Shown: positions 45,571-54,676 of the stretch, one piece after another
Position numbering within the stretch: the stretch's first letter is position 1
Layout of the letters: each line of letters begins with the position of its first letter
Assembly (NCBI GenBank): GCA_937949945.1
Contig: CALFEQ010000006.1
Span: 1-64,000, forward strand
DNA length: 64,000 nt
Direction of reading: 5' to 3'
Source: an uncultured Myxococcales bacterium
GTDB taxonomy: Bacteria; Myxococcota_A; Polyangia; Polyangiales; Polyangiaceae
Program-made: the position numbers and the translations under genes
Notes under the pieces: generated by a model
Told to the model about the DNA's origin: nothing
The model's input: only the letters and a program-made list of their open reading frames with translations
Database searches by the model: none

Positions 45571-47865
45571 ATGCTAGTAGAGAGCGCCATGCCGCTCGAC
45601 CGTGCACGTAGGTCCATCGAACGGCTGCGCTCCGTCGCGGCCGGAACGTCGAGGCTGCCCGCGCCGCCGCTCCGGCTCGAAGCCGGGCTCGCACGCGAGC
45701 TCTTCGCGTCACAGCTCTTCTGCCGCCTCACGGACGTGGAGGCCCACGAGCTCCGCGCGAGGAACCAGGGCTATTACACGATCTGCAGCGCGGGTCACGA
45801 GGGGAACGTCGCGCTCGGCGCGCTCACGCGCGCGACCGACCCGGCCCTCATCCATTACCGCAGCGGCGCGTTCTTCCTCGCGCGGGCCCGCCGGTGCTCC
45901 GGCGCCGACGCCGGGCGCGGCGCTCCGCCCGGCGTCGAGGAGCTTCTCCTCTCGCTCGCAGCGTCCTCCGACGATCCGATCTCCGGAGGCCGGCACAAGG
46001 TGTTCGGCAGCGTGCGCTGGGGCATCCCTCCGCAGACGAGCACCATCGCTTCTCACCTGCCGAAGGCCGTCGGAATGGCCCTCGCGATCGACCGCATGAA
46101 GAAGCTCGGCGTCCGCACCGGCAACGGCGGAATGCCCGAGGGCACGGTCGCGACGGAGCCCGACTCGATCGTCATCTGCACGTTCGGCGACGCTTCGCTG
46201 AACCACTCGACGGCGCAGGGCGCGATCAACTCGGCCGCGTGGGCCGCGTACCAGCGCATCCCGGTGCCCCTCCTCTTCGTGTGCGAGGACAACGGCATCG
46301 GCGTCTCCGTGCGCACGCCTCCGGGTTGGGTCGAGGCGCGCATGCGCGCGATGCCGGAGGTGGCGTACTTCGCCGCGAACGGGCGCGACCTCTCGGAGGC
46401 ATGGGAGGTGTCCAAGCTCGCCGTCGACTACTGCCGCGAGCGCCGCAAGCCGGCGTTCCTCCACCTCGCATGCGAGCGCGTCTGGGCGCACGCCGGCAGC
46501 GACGCCGACGGCGAGTACCGATCGCGCGACGAGATCGCGCGCGCGGAGGACAACGATCCGGTGCTCCTCACGGCGCAGTCGCTCCTCGACGCCGGCGTGA
46601 TGACCGGCGCCGAGCTCGCCGCCGAGATCGAGCGGGCCCTCGAGATCGTGAAGACGCTCTCGGCCGAGGCGACGCGCAGGCCGAAGCTCTCCACGCGTGG
46701 CGAGGTGATGTCGTCGATCGCGCCATCGCGGCCGAGCCTCGTCGCCGCCGAGGCACGCCGAGCCGGATACGCGCCGCTCCCGCCGGATGCGGAGAAGCCG
46801 AAGCCGCTCGGGCACTGCATCCGCGCGGGCCTCGCGGATCTCATGCGCAAGTACGGCGAGATGATCATCTTCGGCGAGGACGTCGCCGAGAAGGGCGGCG
46901 TCTACGGCGTCACCGTCGGGCTCCGCAAGACGTTCGGCGCCGGACGCGTCTTCAACACGCTGCTCGACGAGCAGACGATCCTCGGGCTGGCGATCGGCGC
47001 CGGGCAGGCCGGGCTCCTGCCCGTGCCCGAGATCCAGTTCCTCGCGTACCTCCACAACGCCGAGGACCAGATCCGCGGCGAGGCGGCGACGCTCTCGTTC
47101 TTCTCGCGAGGGCAGCTCAAGAACCCGATGGTCGTCCGCATCGCCGGCCTCGGCTACCAGAAGGGCTTCGGCGGACACTTCCACAACGACAACAGCCTCG
47201 CGGTGCTGCGCGATCTGCCCGGCGTCATCGTCGCCGTCCCGTCGCGCGGCGACGACGCCGTGAAGATGCTGCGCACGCTGATGGCGCACGCGCGCATCGA
47301 CGGCCGCGTCGCGGTGATGGTGGAGCCCATCGCGCTCTATCACACGCGCGATCTGTTCCCCGGCGACGGCGCCTGGGCGTTCCCGCTCCCGCCGCAGGGC
47401 GAGGCGATCGACGTCGGCGAGGTCGGCGTCTACGAGCCGAAGACGCGCGACGCGAGCAAGCCGCCGCTCGTGATCTTCACGTACGGCAACGGCGTGCCGA
47501 TGTGCCTGCGCGCGGCCCAGAAGCTCGCGAAGGAGGACGTCGCAGCGCGCATCGTCGACCTCCGCTGGATCGCGCCGCTGCCCGTCGAGGCGATCGAGCA
47601 GCACGCGCGCGAGGCCGGCGCGATCCTGGTGGTCGACGAGTGTCGCAAGTCCGGCAACGTCTCGGAGGCGATCGCCGGCCTCGTCGCGGACAGCCCCGCG
47701 CTCCGCTCGAAGCCGTTCGCGCGCGTCGCGTCCGCCGACTGTTTCATCCCGCTCGCCGAGGCCGCGAACCTCGTGCTGATGCAGGAGGACGAGATCGTCG
47801 CGAGCGCGCTCGCCGTCGTGGGACGGCGGCCTCAGCCTGCGCCGGCCGAGGCACGTCCGTCCTGA
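45571..47865 (+). CDS. 2-oxoacid dehydrogenase E1, fused alpha and beta subunits
   Basis: 764 aa from the ATG at 45571 (GGAAG just upstream; an ATG at 45589 is possible). The first half is an E1-alpha: YYTICSAGHEGNVALGALTR, and the thiamine-diphosphate motif GDASLNHSTAQGAINSAAWA. The second half is an E1-beta: GEDVAEKGGVYGVTVGLRKT, EIQFLAYLHNAEDQIRGEAA, and a C-terminal domain with VVDECRKSGNVSEAI. It decarboxylates a 2-oxo acid, most like the branched-chain type, and passes the acyl group to an E2. The alpha and beta parts are joined by a 60-residue linker. The E2 gene at 29414 is 15 kb away. Confidence 0.88.
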   Translation: MLVESAMPLDRARRSIERLRSVAAGTSRLPAPPLRLEAGLARELFASQLFCRLTDVEAHELRARNQGYYTICSAGHEGNVALGALTRATDPALIHYRSGAFFLARARRCSGADAGRGAPPGVEELLLSLAASSDDPISGGRHKVFGSVRWGIPPQTSTIASHLPKAVGMALAIDRMKKLGVRTGNGGMPEGTVATEPDSIVICTFGDASLNHSTAQGAINSAAWAAYQRIPVPLLFVCEDNGIGVSVRTPPGWVEARMRAMPEVAYFAANGRDLSEAWEVSKLAVDYCRERRKPAFLHLACERVWAHAGSDADGEYRSRDEIARAEDNDPVLLTAQSLLDAGVMTGAELAAEIERALEIVKTLSAEATRRPKLSTRGEVMSSIAPSRPSLVAAEARRAGYAPLPPDAEKPKPLGHCIRAGLADLMRKYGEMIIFGEDVAEKGGVYGVTVGLRKTFGAGRVFNTLLDEQTILGLAIGAGQAGLLPVPEIQFLAYLHNAEDQIRGEAATLSFFSRGQLKNPMVVRIAGLGYQKGFGGHFHNDNSLAVLRDLPGVIVAVPSRGDDAVKMLRTLMAHARIDGRVAVMVEPIALYHTRDLFPGDGAWAFPLPPQGEAIDVGEVGVYEPKTRDASKPPLVIFTYGNGVPMCLRAAQKLAKEDVAARIVDLRWIAPLPVEAIEQHAREAGAILVVDECRKSGNVSEAIAGLVADSPALRSKPFARVASADCFIPLAEAANLVLMQEDEIVASALAVVGRRPQPAPAEARPS

Positions 47866-47880
47866 GCGATCGTCGCTCTC

Positions 47881-48687
47881 TCAACGGCGGCCGCCGTCCA
47901 CGCCCCTTCCGCCATCCGGGAAGCCGCCGTCCACGCCGCTTCCTCCGTCGGAAGAGCCACCGTCCACGCCGCTTCCTCCATCGGAGGAGCCTCCGTCCAC
48001 GCCGCTCCCGCCATCCGAGGGGCCGCCGCCGTCGACGTCACCTCCTCCATCCGAGGAGCCGCCGCCGTCGACGTCACCTCCTCCATCCGGGAAGCCCGGC
48101 GGGCCGCCATCCACCGGCGACGGCACGTAGTACCCGTTGTCACGCGCGAAGGTCAGGAGGTTCTTGAATGCTTGCACGTCCGTGCCGGGCAGCGCGTCGA
48201 GCTCGCTCACACGCGTGAACTCCTCGTCGTCGCCGCCGAGCTCCCAGTCCACGATGCACACGGAGGACGGCGGAGTCTGACCCCACGGGCACGGCCCCGG
48301 AGTGCCCGCATCGCCGAACGAAGGCGGCTGCTCGCCCCAGCCCGATCCCCAGTAATAGATGGGGCGCGACTCGTTCTCGCCGTTCGTGCCGTTGCGGACC
48401 GCGATGATGGCGAGCGCGGTCTTCCGCGAGATCCGCACGCGGTAGACGTAGTCGGTGATCGTGAGCGCGCGATCGTTCGCGACGGCGAGAACGGCGCGGG
48501 CCTCGTCGGATCCCTCGAAGATCCCCGCTTCGGACGCCTGATCGAGCAGCTCGTCGGCGCTCGTTCCGGTGTCTTCCGTCGACTCCACCGCGCAGCCGAA
48601 CGACAGGAGCGCGGCGAACGAGATGGCGGCGCTGCCCGACATGGCAACGCGGAACGGGAGCCTACGCGATGAGCCGAAAGAGCGCAT
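47881..48687 (-). CDS. Lipoprotein with HHH-like N-domain and VDGG tandem repeats
   Basis: 268 aa. The ATG at 48687 is set by a strong GGAGG 6 nt upstream. Signal peptide and lipobox ALLSFGC. A segment DELLDQASEAGIFEGSDEAR with a later VSELDALPGTDVQAFKNLLT looks like two helix-hairpin-helix-type stretches. A strand region with IYYWGSGWG sits between them. The C-terminal 75 residues are seven to eight units of DGGGDVDGGGSS / DGGSGVDGGSS, encoded by 33- and 36-bp DNA repeats. It is probably surface-anchored, with a flexible, acidic, possibly calcium-binding tail (inferred from composition). Confidence 0.75.
   Translation of the reverse strand: MRSFGSSRRLPFRVAMSGSAAISFAALLSFGCAVESTEDTGTSADELLDQASEAGIFEGSDEARAVLAVANDRALTITDYVYRVRISRKTALAIIAVRNGTNGENESRPIYYWGSGWGEQPPSFGDAGTPGPCPWGQTPPSSVCIVDWELGGDDEEFTRVSELDALPGTDVQAFKNLLTFARDNGYYVPSPVDGGPPGFPDGGGDVDGGGSSDGGGDVDGGGPSDGGSGVDGGSSDGGSGVDGGSSDGGSGVDGGFPDGGRGVDGGRR
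47891..48105 (+). repeat. 33/36-bp coding minisatellite (VDGG repeats)
   Basis: About six tandem units of 33 or 36 bp, each containing CCGTCCACGCCGCTTCC or CCGTCGACGTCACCTCC, form the 3' end of the lipoprotein gene. Units keep the reading frame, so expansion or loss would change tail length only. Confidence 0.7.
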
Positions 48688-48870
48688 GAAGACCTCCAAC
48701 GAAAGAGTCGGAGCGCTTTAGCGCCACGCTCGACGGACTGCATCTCGATCGTCACGCCCAATGCCGCTTTATGAAACGGATCGACCCGGCTCGAGCGTAA
48801 GTGCGCGACGTTGCAACGATCGGCGCGTCAGGCGTGCGGCATCGCGCGCCACCGACCGCGCGGTACGGAG

Positions 48871-50079
48871 TCAGAGGCGTGCGCCGCGAGCGGACCGCAC
48901 GAAGGCGACGACCTCGCGCTCCTCGTCGCCGACGGCCGCGACCTCGCGGGCGATGTCGCGCGGATCGTCGCCGGCGAGGATGCGCTCGCGTGCGCGTGAC
49001 GAGCCCGTGAGCAAGTCGAACGCGGGGATGTGATCGACGAACTCGTACTTCTCCGTGCGGAACGCGAAGTGCTCGGGATGCGCGTGGTGCGCGAGCGCGA
49101 CGAGCGCCACGTACGTGGCGACGGGTTGGAACGCGCGCGGATCGGTCGGATGGATCTGGACGCCACCGCACGTCGTCCGTGCGTGCTTGTGGAACGTCGG
49201 CTCGAACGCGATCGGGCGCGCGACGAAGCCGCCGAGGCCGGTCGCCATGAGCCCGCGCGCGAGACGGGCGCCGTCGAGCCACGGCGCGCCCGTGATCTCG
49301 AACGGGCGTGTCGTCCCGCGCCCGTCGGAGAGGTTCGTGCCCTCGAGCAGGCAGCCGCCCGGATAGACGAGCGCCGTCTCGTACGTGGGCATGTTCGGCG
49401 AGGGCATCACGAACGGGCGGTCCCAGCTCGGCGCGTGGGCTTCGCGATCGAGGCCGCGCACCTCGACGACGCGCACGAGCTCCGCGTAGCCCTCCTCGCG
49501 CGCCCGCCACGCGACGATCTCGCCGAGCGTGAGACCGTGGCGAATGGGGACGCGCTCGAGCCCGACGAAGGAGAGGAAGCTTGGCGCCTGGAGGCGCCCC
49601 TCGATCACCGTGTGCCCGAGCGGGTTCGGCCGGTCGAGGACGACGACGCGGACGCCCGCGTCGCGGCACGCACGCGCCACGAGCACGGCCGTCCACACGA
49701 ACGTGTAGTAGCGCGCGCCGACGTCCTGGAGATCGACGACGACGACGTCGATCCCCTCGAGGTGCTCGGGCCGTGGCGAGAGATCCTCGTAGCGCTCGCC
49801 GTAGAGGCTGACGACGCGCACGGGCGAATCGCCGTCGCGCGCGAGCGCCGGGCCGTCTTCGACGCCGACCATGTCCTGCGCGTGCCCCGACCAGCCGTGC
49901 TCCGGTCCGAACAGGATCCGCGGCGCGATGCCGAGCTCGCGGAGCACCTCGAGGGCGTGGACGAGCCTCCTGTCGACGGACGCGGGATGCGCGAGGAGCC
50001 CGACGCGAGCGCCGCGGAGCTCGGCGACGAGACCGGACAGCGAAGGATCTTCCCTCAGACGATCGAGCCCCACCTGCAT
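48871..50079 (-). CDS. DUF1343 / NamZ-like exo-beta-N-acetylmuramidase
   Basis: 402 aa from the ATG at 50079; an upstream ATG at 50118 is possible. The family signature is clear: VGLLAHPASVDRRLVHALEV, LFGPEHGWSGHAQDMVGVED, VVVVDLQDVGARYYTFVWTA and YPGGCLLEGTNLSDGRGTT. The aspartate in the VDLQDVG motif and the glutamates in GPEHG and LEGTN are the conserved acidic residues. NamZ removes MurNAc from peptidoglycan fragments. No clear signal peptide is seen at this start, so it may act in the cytoplasm on recycled muropeptides, or the start lies elsewhere. Confidence 0.85.
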   Translation of the reverse strand: MQVGLDRLREDPSLSGLVAELRGARVGLLAHPASVDRRLVHALEVLRELGIAPRILFGPEHGWSGHAQDMVGVEDGPALARDGDSPVRVVSLYGERYEDLSPRPEHLEGIDVVVVDLQDVGARYYTFVWTAVLVARACRDAGVRVVVLDRPNPLGHTVIEGRLQAPSFLSFVGLERVPIRHGLTLGEIVAWRAREEGYAELVRVVEVRGLDREAHAPSWDRPFVMPSPNMPTYETALVYPGGCLLEGTNLSDGRGTTRPFEITGAPWLDGARLARGLMATGLGGFVARPIAFEPTFHKHARTTCGGVQIHPTDPRAFQPVATYVALVALAHHAHPEHFAFRTEKYEFVDHIPAFDLLTGSSRARERILAGDDPRDIAREVAAVGDEEREVVAFVRSARGARL

Positions 50080-50159
50080 CACGGCGCGTTCCACGGCGGC
50101 GCATTCTAGCCTCCGCATCACGCACGCCACGGCGCCGTCTCTCGTCGCGCGTACCGAAA

Positions 50160-50233
50160 ACTTTGCGGCACGAGGAGCGCGCCTTCGCCGTGATTGCCGC
50201 GCCATGGTATGCTCGACTTTGCAAACTTTGCGG
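50160..50233 (+). promoter_or_regulatory. Three ACTTTGC motifs upstream of the NtrC-type regulator
   Basis: ACTTTGCGG at 50160, ACTTTGCAA at 50216 and ACTTTGCGG at 50225 lie in an otherwise GC-rich 150-nt gap before the regulator ATG at 50258. Two are adjacent, 9 nt apart, and the third is 56 nt away. This could be an operator; there is no experimental support. Confidence 0.3.
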
Positions 50234-50257
50234 ACGATCCCGCTCGGGGAGTAGAGC

Positions 50258-51622
<1,365 letters not shown>

Positions 51623-51633
51623 TCGGGCCCCGC

Positions 51634-52407
51634 TCACGGGTGGCCGGGGTGCAGCCTGTGGCGGATCATGTCACGGCGCTCCACCGTCGCTCGGCGAGCG
51701 AACAGCTTGACGAGCACGACGCCGGCGAGGAACCCGCCGATGTGCGCGAAGACCGCGACGCCGCTCGAGACGTCCTCGTCGACGCGGCTCAGCTCCGGCA
51801 GCGCGGCGACGACTTGGACGACGATCCACCAGAGCAGCATCATGAACGCCGGCACCCTGAAGATCGGCCAGATGAACGGGATCGGCACGAGCACGTCGAC
51901 GCGCACGCGCGGGTAGAGGACGAGATAGCCGCCGAGCACACCCGCGATCGCGCCCGACGCGCCGACCATCGGCACGGGTGAAGCCGGATGGACGATCACC
52001 TGGAGGGCCGCCGCGGCCAGGCCGCACGCCAGGTAGAAGACGATGAAGCGGAGCCTCCCCATGCTGTCTTCGACGTTGTTCCCGAACACCCACAAGAACA
52101 GGGCGTTGCCGATGAGGTGGCTCCAGCTCCCGTGGAGGAACATCGACGTGAGCGGCGTGAGCCGGTTGATGGGCTCCGCGTCGACGACGCAGAGGAGGCC
52201 GGGGGCGATCGGGACGCCGGTCCCGAGGCGCGCGCGTCCCGTGATCTCACCTGGGACGAGGCCGAGGTTGCAGATGCTCGCGGCGAGCACCTCGACGTCG
52301 AGCCCGGCGCCCTGGACGAACACCCACACCGCGCCGAGCAGGACGAGCAGCGCGATCGTGACGACCGGCGTGCGGAGCGTGGGGTTCTCGTCACGGATGG
52401 GGATCAC
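51634..52407 (-). CDS. Rhomboid family intramembrane serine protease
   Basis: 257 aa from the GTG at 52407, chosen because the family often begins IPIRDENPT (VIPIRDENPTLRTPVVTIAL). Six or so hydrophobic segments are visible. The catalytic serine lies in VGASGAIAGVLGGY and the histidine in VFAHIGGFLAGVVLVKLF. The loop SMFLHGSWSHLIGNALFLWV carries the family's H and N oxyanion region. It cleaves membrane proteins in the inner membrane. Convergent with the NtrC-type gene, 11 nt apart. Confidence 0.88.
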   Translation of the reverse strand: MIPIRDENPTLRTPVVTIALLVLLGAVWVFVQGAGLDVEVLAASICNLGLVPGEITGRARLGTGVPIAPGLLCVVDAEPINRLTPLTSMFLHGSWSHLIGNALFLWVFGNNVEDSMGRLRFIVFYLACGLAAAALQVIVHPASPVPMVGASGAIAGVLGGYLVLYPRVRVDVLVPIPFIWPIFRVPAFMMLLWWIVVQVVAALPELSRVDEDVSSGVAVFAHIGGFLAGVVLVKLFARRATVERRDMIRHRLHPGHP

Positions 52408-52470
52408 GCCAACATCCGTGCAGCCGGCGTGCCCACAGGTCAACCGTCGTCGCTCGGGATTCCTGAACGA

Positions 52471-52505
52471 CGAAGACCCCGACCGTGCTGCGGTCGAGGT
52501 CTTCG
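52471..52505. terminator. 15-bp hairpin downstream of the broken FHA gene
   Basis: CGAAGACCCCGACCG and CGGTCGAGGTCTTCG form a 15-bp stem with one mismatch and a 5-nt loop TGCTG. It lies between the FHA remnant stop (52589) and the rhomboid start (52407), so it may end FHA transcription. No T-run follows. Confidence 0.5.
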
Positions 52506-52588
52506 AAAGTGGCTCGAGGAGCTCAGCCGGCGGGCGTCAGTTCAGGCCCGGTCGGACCGGTACAGACACTCGCGAAAGCGTACGACGC

Positions 52589-52964
52589 CTAGACGAGGCG
52601 CGGATGCGGCTCCGGCACGAACGTGCGCGGCGCCTGCGTGACCAAGAAGCCGACGCCGCCCGCTTCGACGAGATCGCCTACCGCGAGGAAACCACGCTCG
52701 ACTCGACGACCTTGGACGAACGCACCGTGCTTGCTTCCGAGATCGACGATGCGCACGCGATCACTCGGCCACGACCTCGGCGTGCTGGCGCGAGAGCTCC
52801 GGATAGCGCTCTGCGAAGATCGGGTTGTCGCGACCGAGCAGGAGTCGACCGTCGACGAGAATGCGACGGCCCTCGTCCTCGGGAGCTCCCCCGACCTGCT
52901 GGACGAGGACCGTCTCGAATCGGAGCGATACCTCCTCGTCGCTGCTCTCCGTAGTATCCGCCAT
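52589..52964 (-). pseudogene. FHA-domain protein, split by a frameshift
   Basis: The ATG at 52964 opens a frame (MADTTESSDEEVSLRFETVL) that enters an FHA domain (RRILVDGRLLLGRDNPIF, then YPELSRQHAEVVAE) and hits TGA at about 52762. In the next frame the FHA domain continues without a break in sense: RVRIVDLGSKHGAFVQGRRV, then VGDLVEAGGVGFLVTQAPRT, to a TAG at 52589. Total span is 376 nt, not a multiple of three. Restoring two bases (GAG-GGT-GAT-CGC) would give the expected E-G-D-R-V-R. It would bind phosphothreonine peptides. Either a recent mutation or a sequencing error. Confidence 0.7.
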
Positions 52965-53094
52965 CGCGAGCGGTCCTAGAATACGGCCACGTCGGTGAAG
53001 CGAGCGACGCGTGGCGGCTCGCTCTGCATGGGGTTCCACCTTCGCGCGGCCCGGTCGCGGTCGTATGATGATCGTTTGTTCCTTCCTCGACGTC

Positions 53095-53955
53095 ATGGAA
53101 CCGAAGCTCGAAGCGATCCTCGGTGACGGCGACCGACAGCGCGAGACCGAGCTCGCGGCGTGCACCTCGGCGCCCGAGCACGTGCGCGCCGCGACGGCGA
53201 ACAAGCTCGCGGCGATCGCGAGGGAGGCTGCCGCCGCGATCGCGGTGGCGGAGGAGTGCGGCGCCTCGACTTCGGCGGAGACCGTTCGCCTGTCGCGCGC
53301 GGTCCACGCCCTCTCGCTCTTGCGGGTGGAGCACGCCAAGCGGCACTTGCTCTCCCTCGCCGACGACACCTCCTTCGGCGTCCGGCGAGCCATCGCGCGC
53401 GCGCTCCGCGGCACGACGACTCCGGAGGGCCGCGCCGTGCTCGTTCATCTGCTCGCGGACGACGACGTCCGCGGGGAGGCGCTCCTCTCCATCGGAGAGG
53501 CGCCTTGGCCGGAGGTCTTGCCTTCGCTGATCGAGGTCGCCGAAGCCGACGAGCGCGCCGCGCGGTTCGCCGACGCCGCGATCGCGAAGTGCGGGGCCAC
53601 GGCTGGGCCGAAGGAGGCGTACGCCGCGGCCGACTTCTTGGTCGAGCAGCTCGACGACGACTCGACGCTGGCCGCCGCGGTGCACGCGCTGATGGTCTGG
53701 GGCTCGAGCTTCGTGGGCGTCGCGGACAAGGCGCGCCGCCTCGCGAAGGAAGCGGGGAAGCGCAAGGTCGCAGGGCTCTGCTTGCTCGCGGCATGCACGG
53801 ACGAAGGGAGCTCCTCTCTGGTCGAGCTTGCGCTCTCGGGGGGGGCGGTCGAGGCAAACGTCGCGTGGAGCTTCCTCCGCCCCCTCCTCGAAGACGCGGA
53901 CGAGCGGATCCGCACCGCAGCCGAGCGCGTCCGCAAGGCGCTCGATCTGCGCTGA
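53095..53955 (+). CDS. HEAT-repeat-like protein
   Basis: 286 aa from the ATG at 53095 (MEPKLEAILG); ATGs at 53065 and 53068 are alternatives. The sequence is nearly all helical with repeating R-x-x-A-x-x-A-L/I patterns: FGVRRAIARALRGTTTPEGR, DDDVRGEALLSIGEAPWPEV, ADERAARFADAAIAKCG and EDADERIRTAAERVRKALDL. These are typical of HEAT-like or phycobilisome-lyase-type repeats used for protein binding. No signal peptide. It is transcribed divergently from the FHA remnant and followed 37 nt later by a lipoprotein gene. Partner unknown. Confidence 0.75.
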   Translation: MEPKLEAILGDGDRQRETELAACTSAPEHVRAATANKLAAIAREAAAAIAVAEECGASTSAETVRLSRAVHALSLLRVEHAKRHLLSLADDTSFGVRRAIARALRGTTTPEGRAVLVHLLADDDVRGEALLSIGEAPWPEVLPSLIEVAEADERAARFADAAIAKCGATAGPKEAYAAADFLVEQLDDDSTLAAAVHALMVWGSSFVGVADKARRLAKEAGKRKVAGLCLLAACTDEGSSSLVELALSGGAVEANVAWSFLRPLLEDADERIRTAAERVRKALDLR

Positions 53956-53992
53956 TTTCCGCGGCCGAAGGGGCCGATGGTATAGTCCGCGC

Positions 53993-54517
53993 ATGCGTGG
54001 TCGTTCGATCATGTTCTGGGGGGTGTGCGCGCTCGGCGTCCTCGTCGCCTGCGGCGGCGGCTCGAAGAAGGAAGCGAAGAGCGCGGCGGACGACGACAAG
54101 CCCGCGTACGAGGACGAGGTCCCGAAGTGGGAAGGCGCGACCAACCCGCGCCCCGAAGATCCGCCGCCGACCAAATCGTCCGGCGCTCTGGTGAACGAAG
54201 CGCCCCCGAAGCGCAGCGACCAGTACGACAAGGAAGCAACCGAGGTTGTCCTCCGGCGCGCGGCCCGACAGGTGAAGGAGAACTGCGGTCACGCGAAGGA
54301 CGAGAACGGCAAGGCGACCGGGCCCTGGGGCAAGGCCACCATCACGATCGTGCTCGGCGCCAACGGGCGCTCGAAGGGCACGACGATCCCGGAGCCGTTC
54401 GCAGGCAAGCCCACCGGCAACTGCGTCGAGAAGGCGTTCGCCAATCTGACCTTCCCGCCGTGGAAGGGGCAGGATGCGCAGATCGAGTGGGAGGTCGAGA
54501 TCGTCGAGCCGAAGTGA
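53993..54517 (+). CDS. Lipoprotein with TonB-C/AgmX-like C-terminal domain
   Basis: 174 aa from the ATG at 53993. Signal peptide and lipobox LGVLVACGGG. A charged linker of about 60 residues (EDEVPKWEGATNPRPEDPPP) leads to a small domain with CGHAKDENGKATGPWGKATI, TIVLGANGRSKGTTI and CVEKAFANLTFPPWKGQDAQ. The strand-helix-strand order resembles the TonB C-terminal or AgmX domain. It contains two cysteines that could form a disulfide. Probably periplasmic and envelope-associated. A similar domain may terminate the kinase at 43779. Confidence 0.75.
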   Translation: MRGRSIMFWGVCALGVLVACGGGSKKEAKSAADDDKPAYEDEVPKWEGATNPRPEDPPPTKSSGALVNEAPPKRSDQYDKEATEVVLRRAARQVKENCGHAKDENGKATGPWGKATITIVLGANGRSKGTTIPEPFAGKPTGNCVEKAFANLTFPPWKGQDAQIEWEVEIVEPK

Positions 54518-54519
54518 TT

Positions 54520-54616
54520 GCGACCTGCCGGATCGTTCGGAAACGGGGTGTCAGCACCTCGAAGCCGCTTCCGGCGTAGTCGCGACCTGAAGCGTCGTTC
54601 GGGAACAGGAACGGGG
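54520..54616 (+). repeat. Imperfect direct repeat in a convergent gap
   Basis: GCGACCTG-N-CGTTCGG-AA-CGGGG occurs at 54520-54548 and again, with a 6-nt insertion, at 54582-54616. The 159-nt gap separates the lipoprotein and the HD-GYP hybrid genes. Confidence 0.5.
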
Positions 54617-54657
54617 GGCTCGACGCCGGCGGATCGAGACGCCGGTGGCTCCTCGCT

Positions 54658-54674
54658 CCCTGGAGCCCGGAGCC
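54658..54674 (-). repeat. GGCTCCG-GGCTCCA heptamer pair, inverted orientation
   Basis: The minus strand reads GGCTCCGGGCTCCAGGG, the same motif as at 29304 and 58709. It lies 3 nt downstream of the HD-GYP gene stop. Confidence 0.55.
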
Positions 54675-54676
54675 TC

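Noticed and set aside
47864..47878. Hairpin GAGCGA-TCG-TCGCTC between convergent genes
   Set aside because: Six base pairs only, overlaps the E1 stop codon and has no T-run; too weak to call a terminator.
50205..50223. Possible sigma-54 promoter (TGG...GCA) upstream of the NtrC-type gene
   Set aside because: The GG-to-GC spacing is three bases too long for the -24/-12 consensus.
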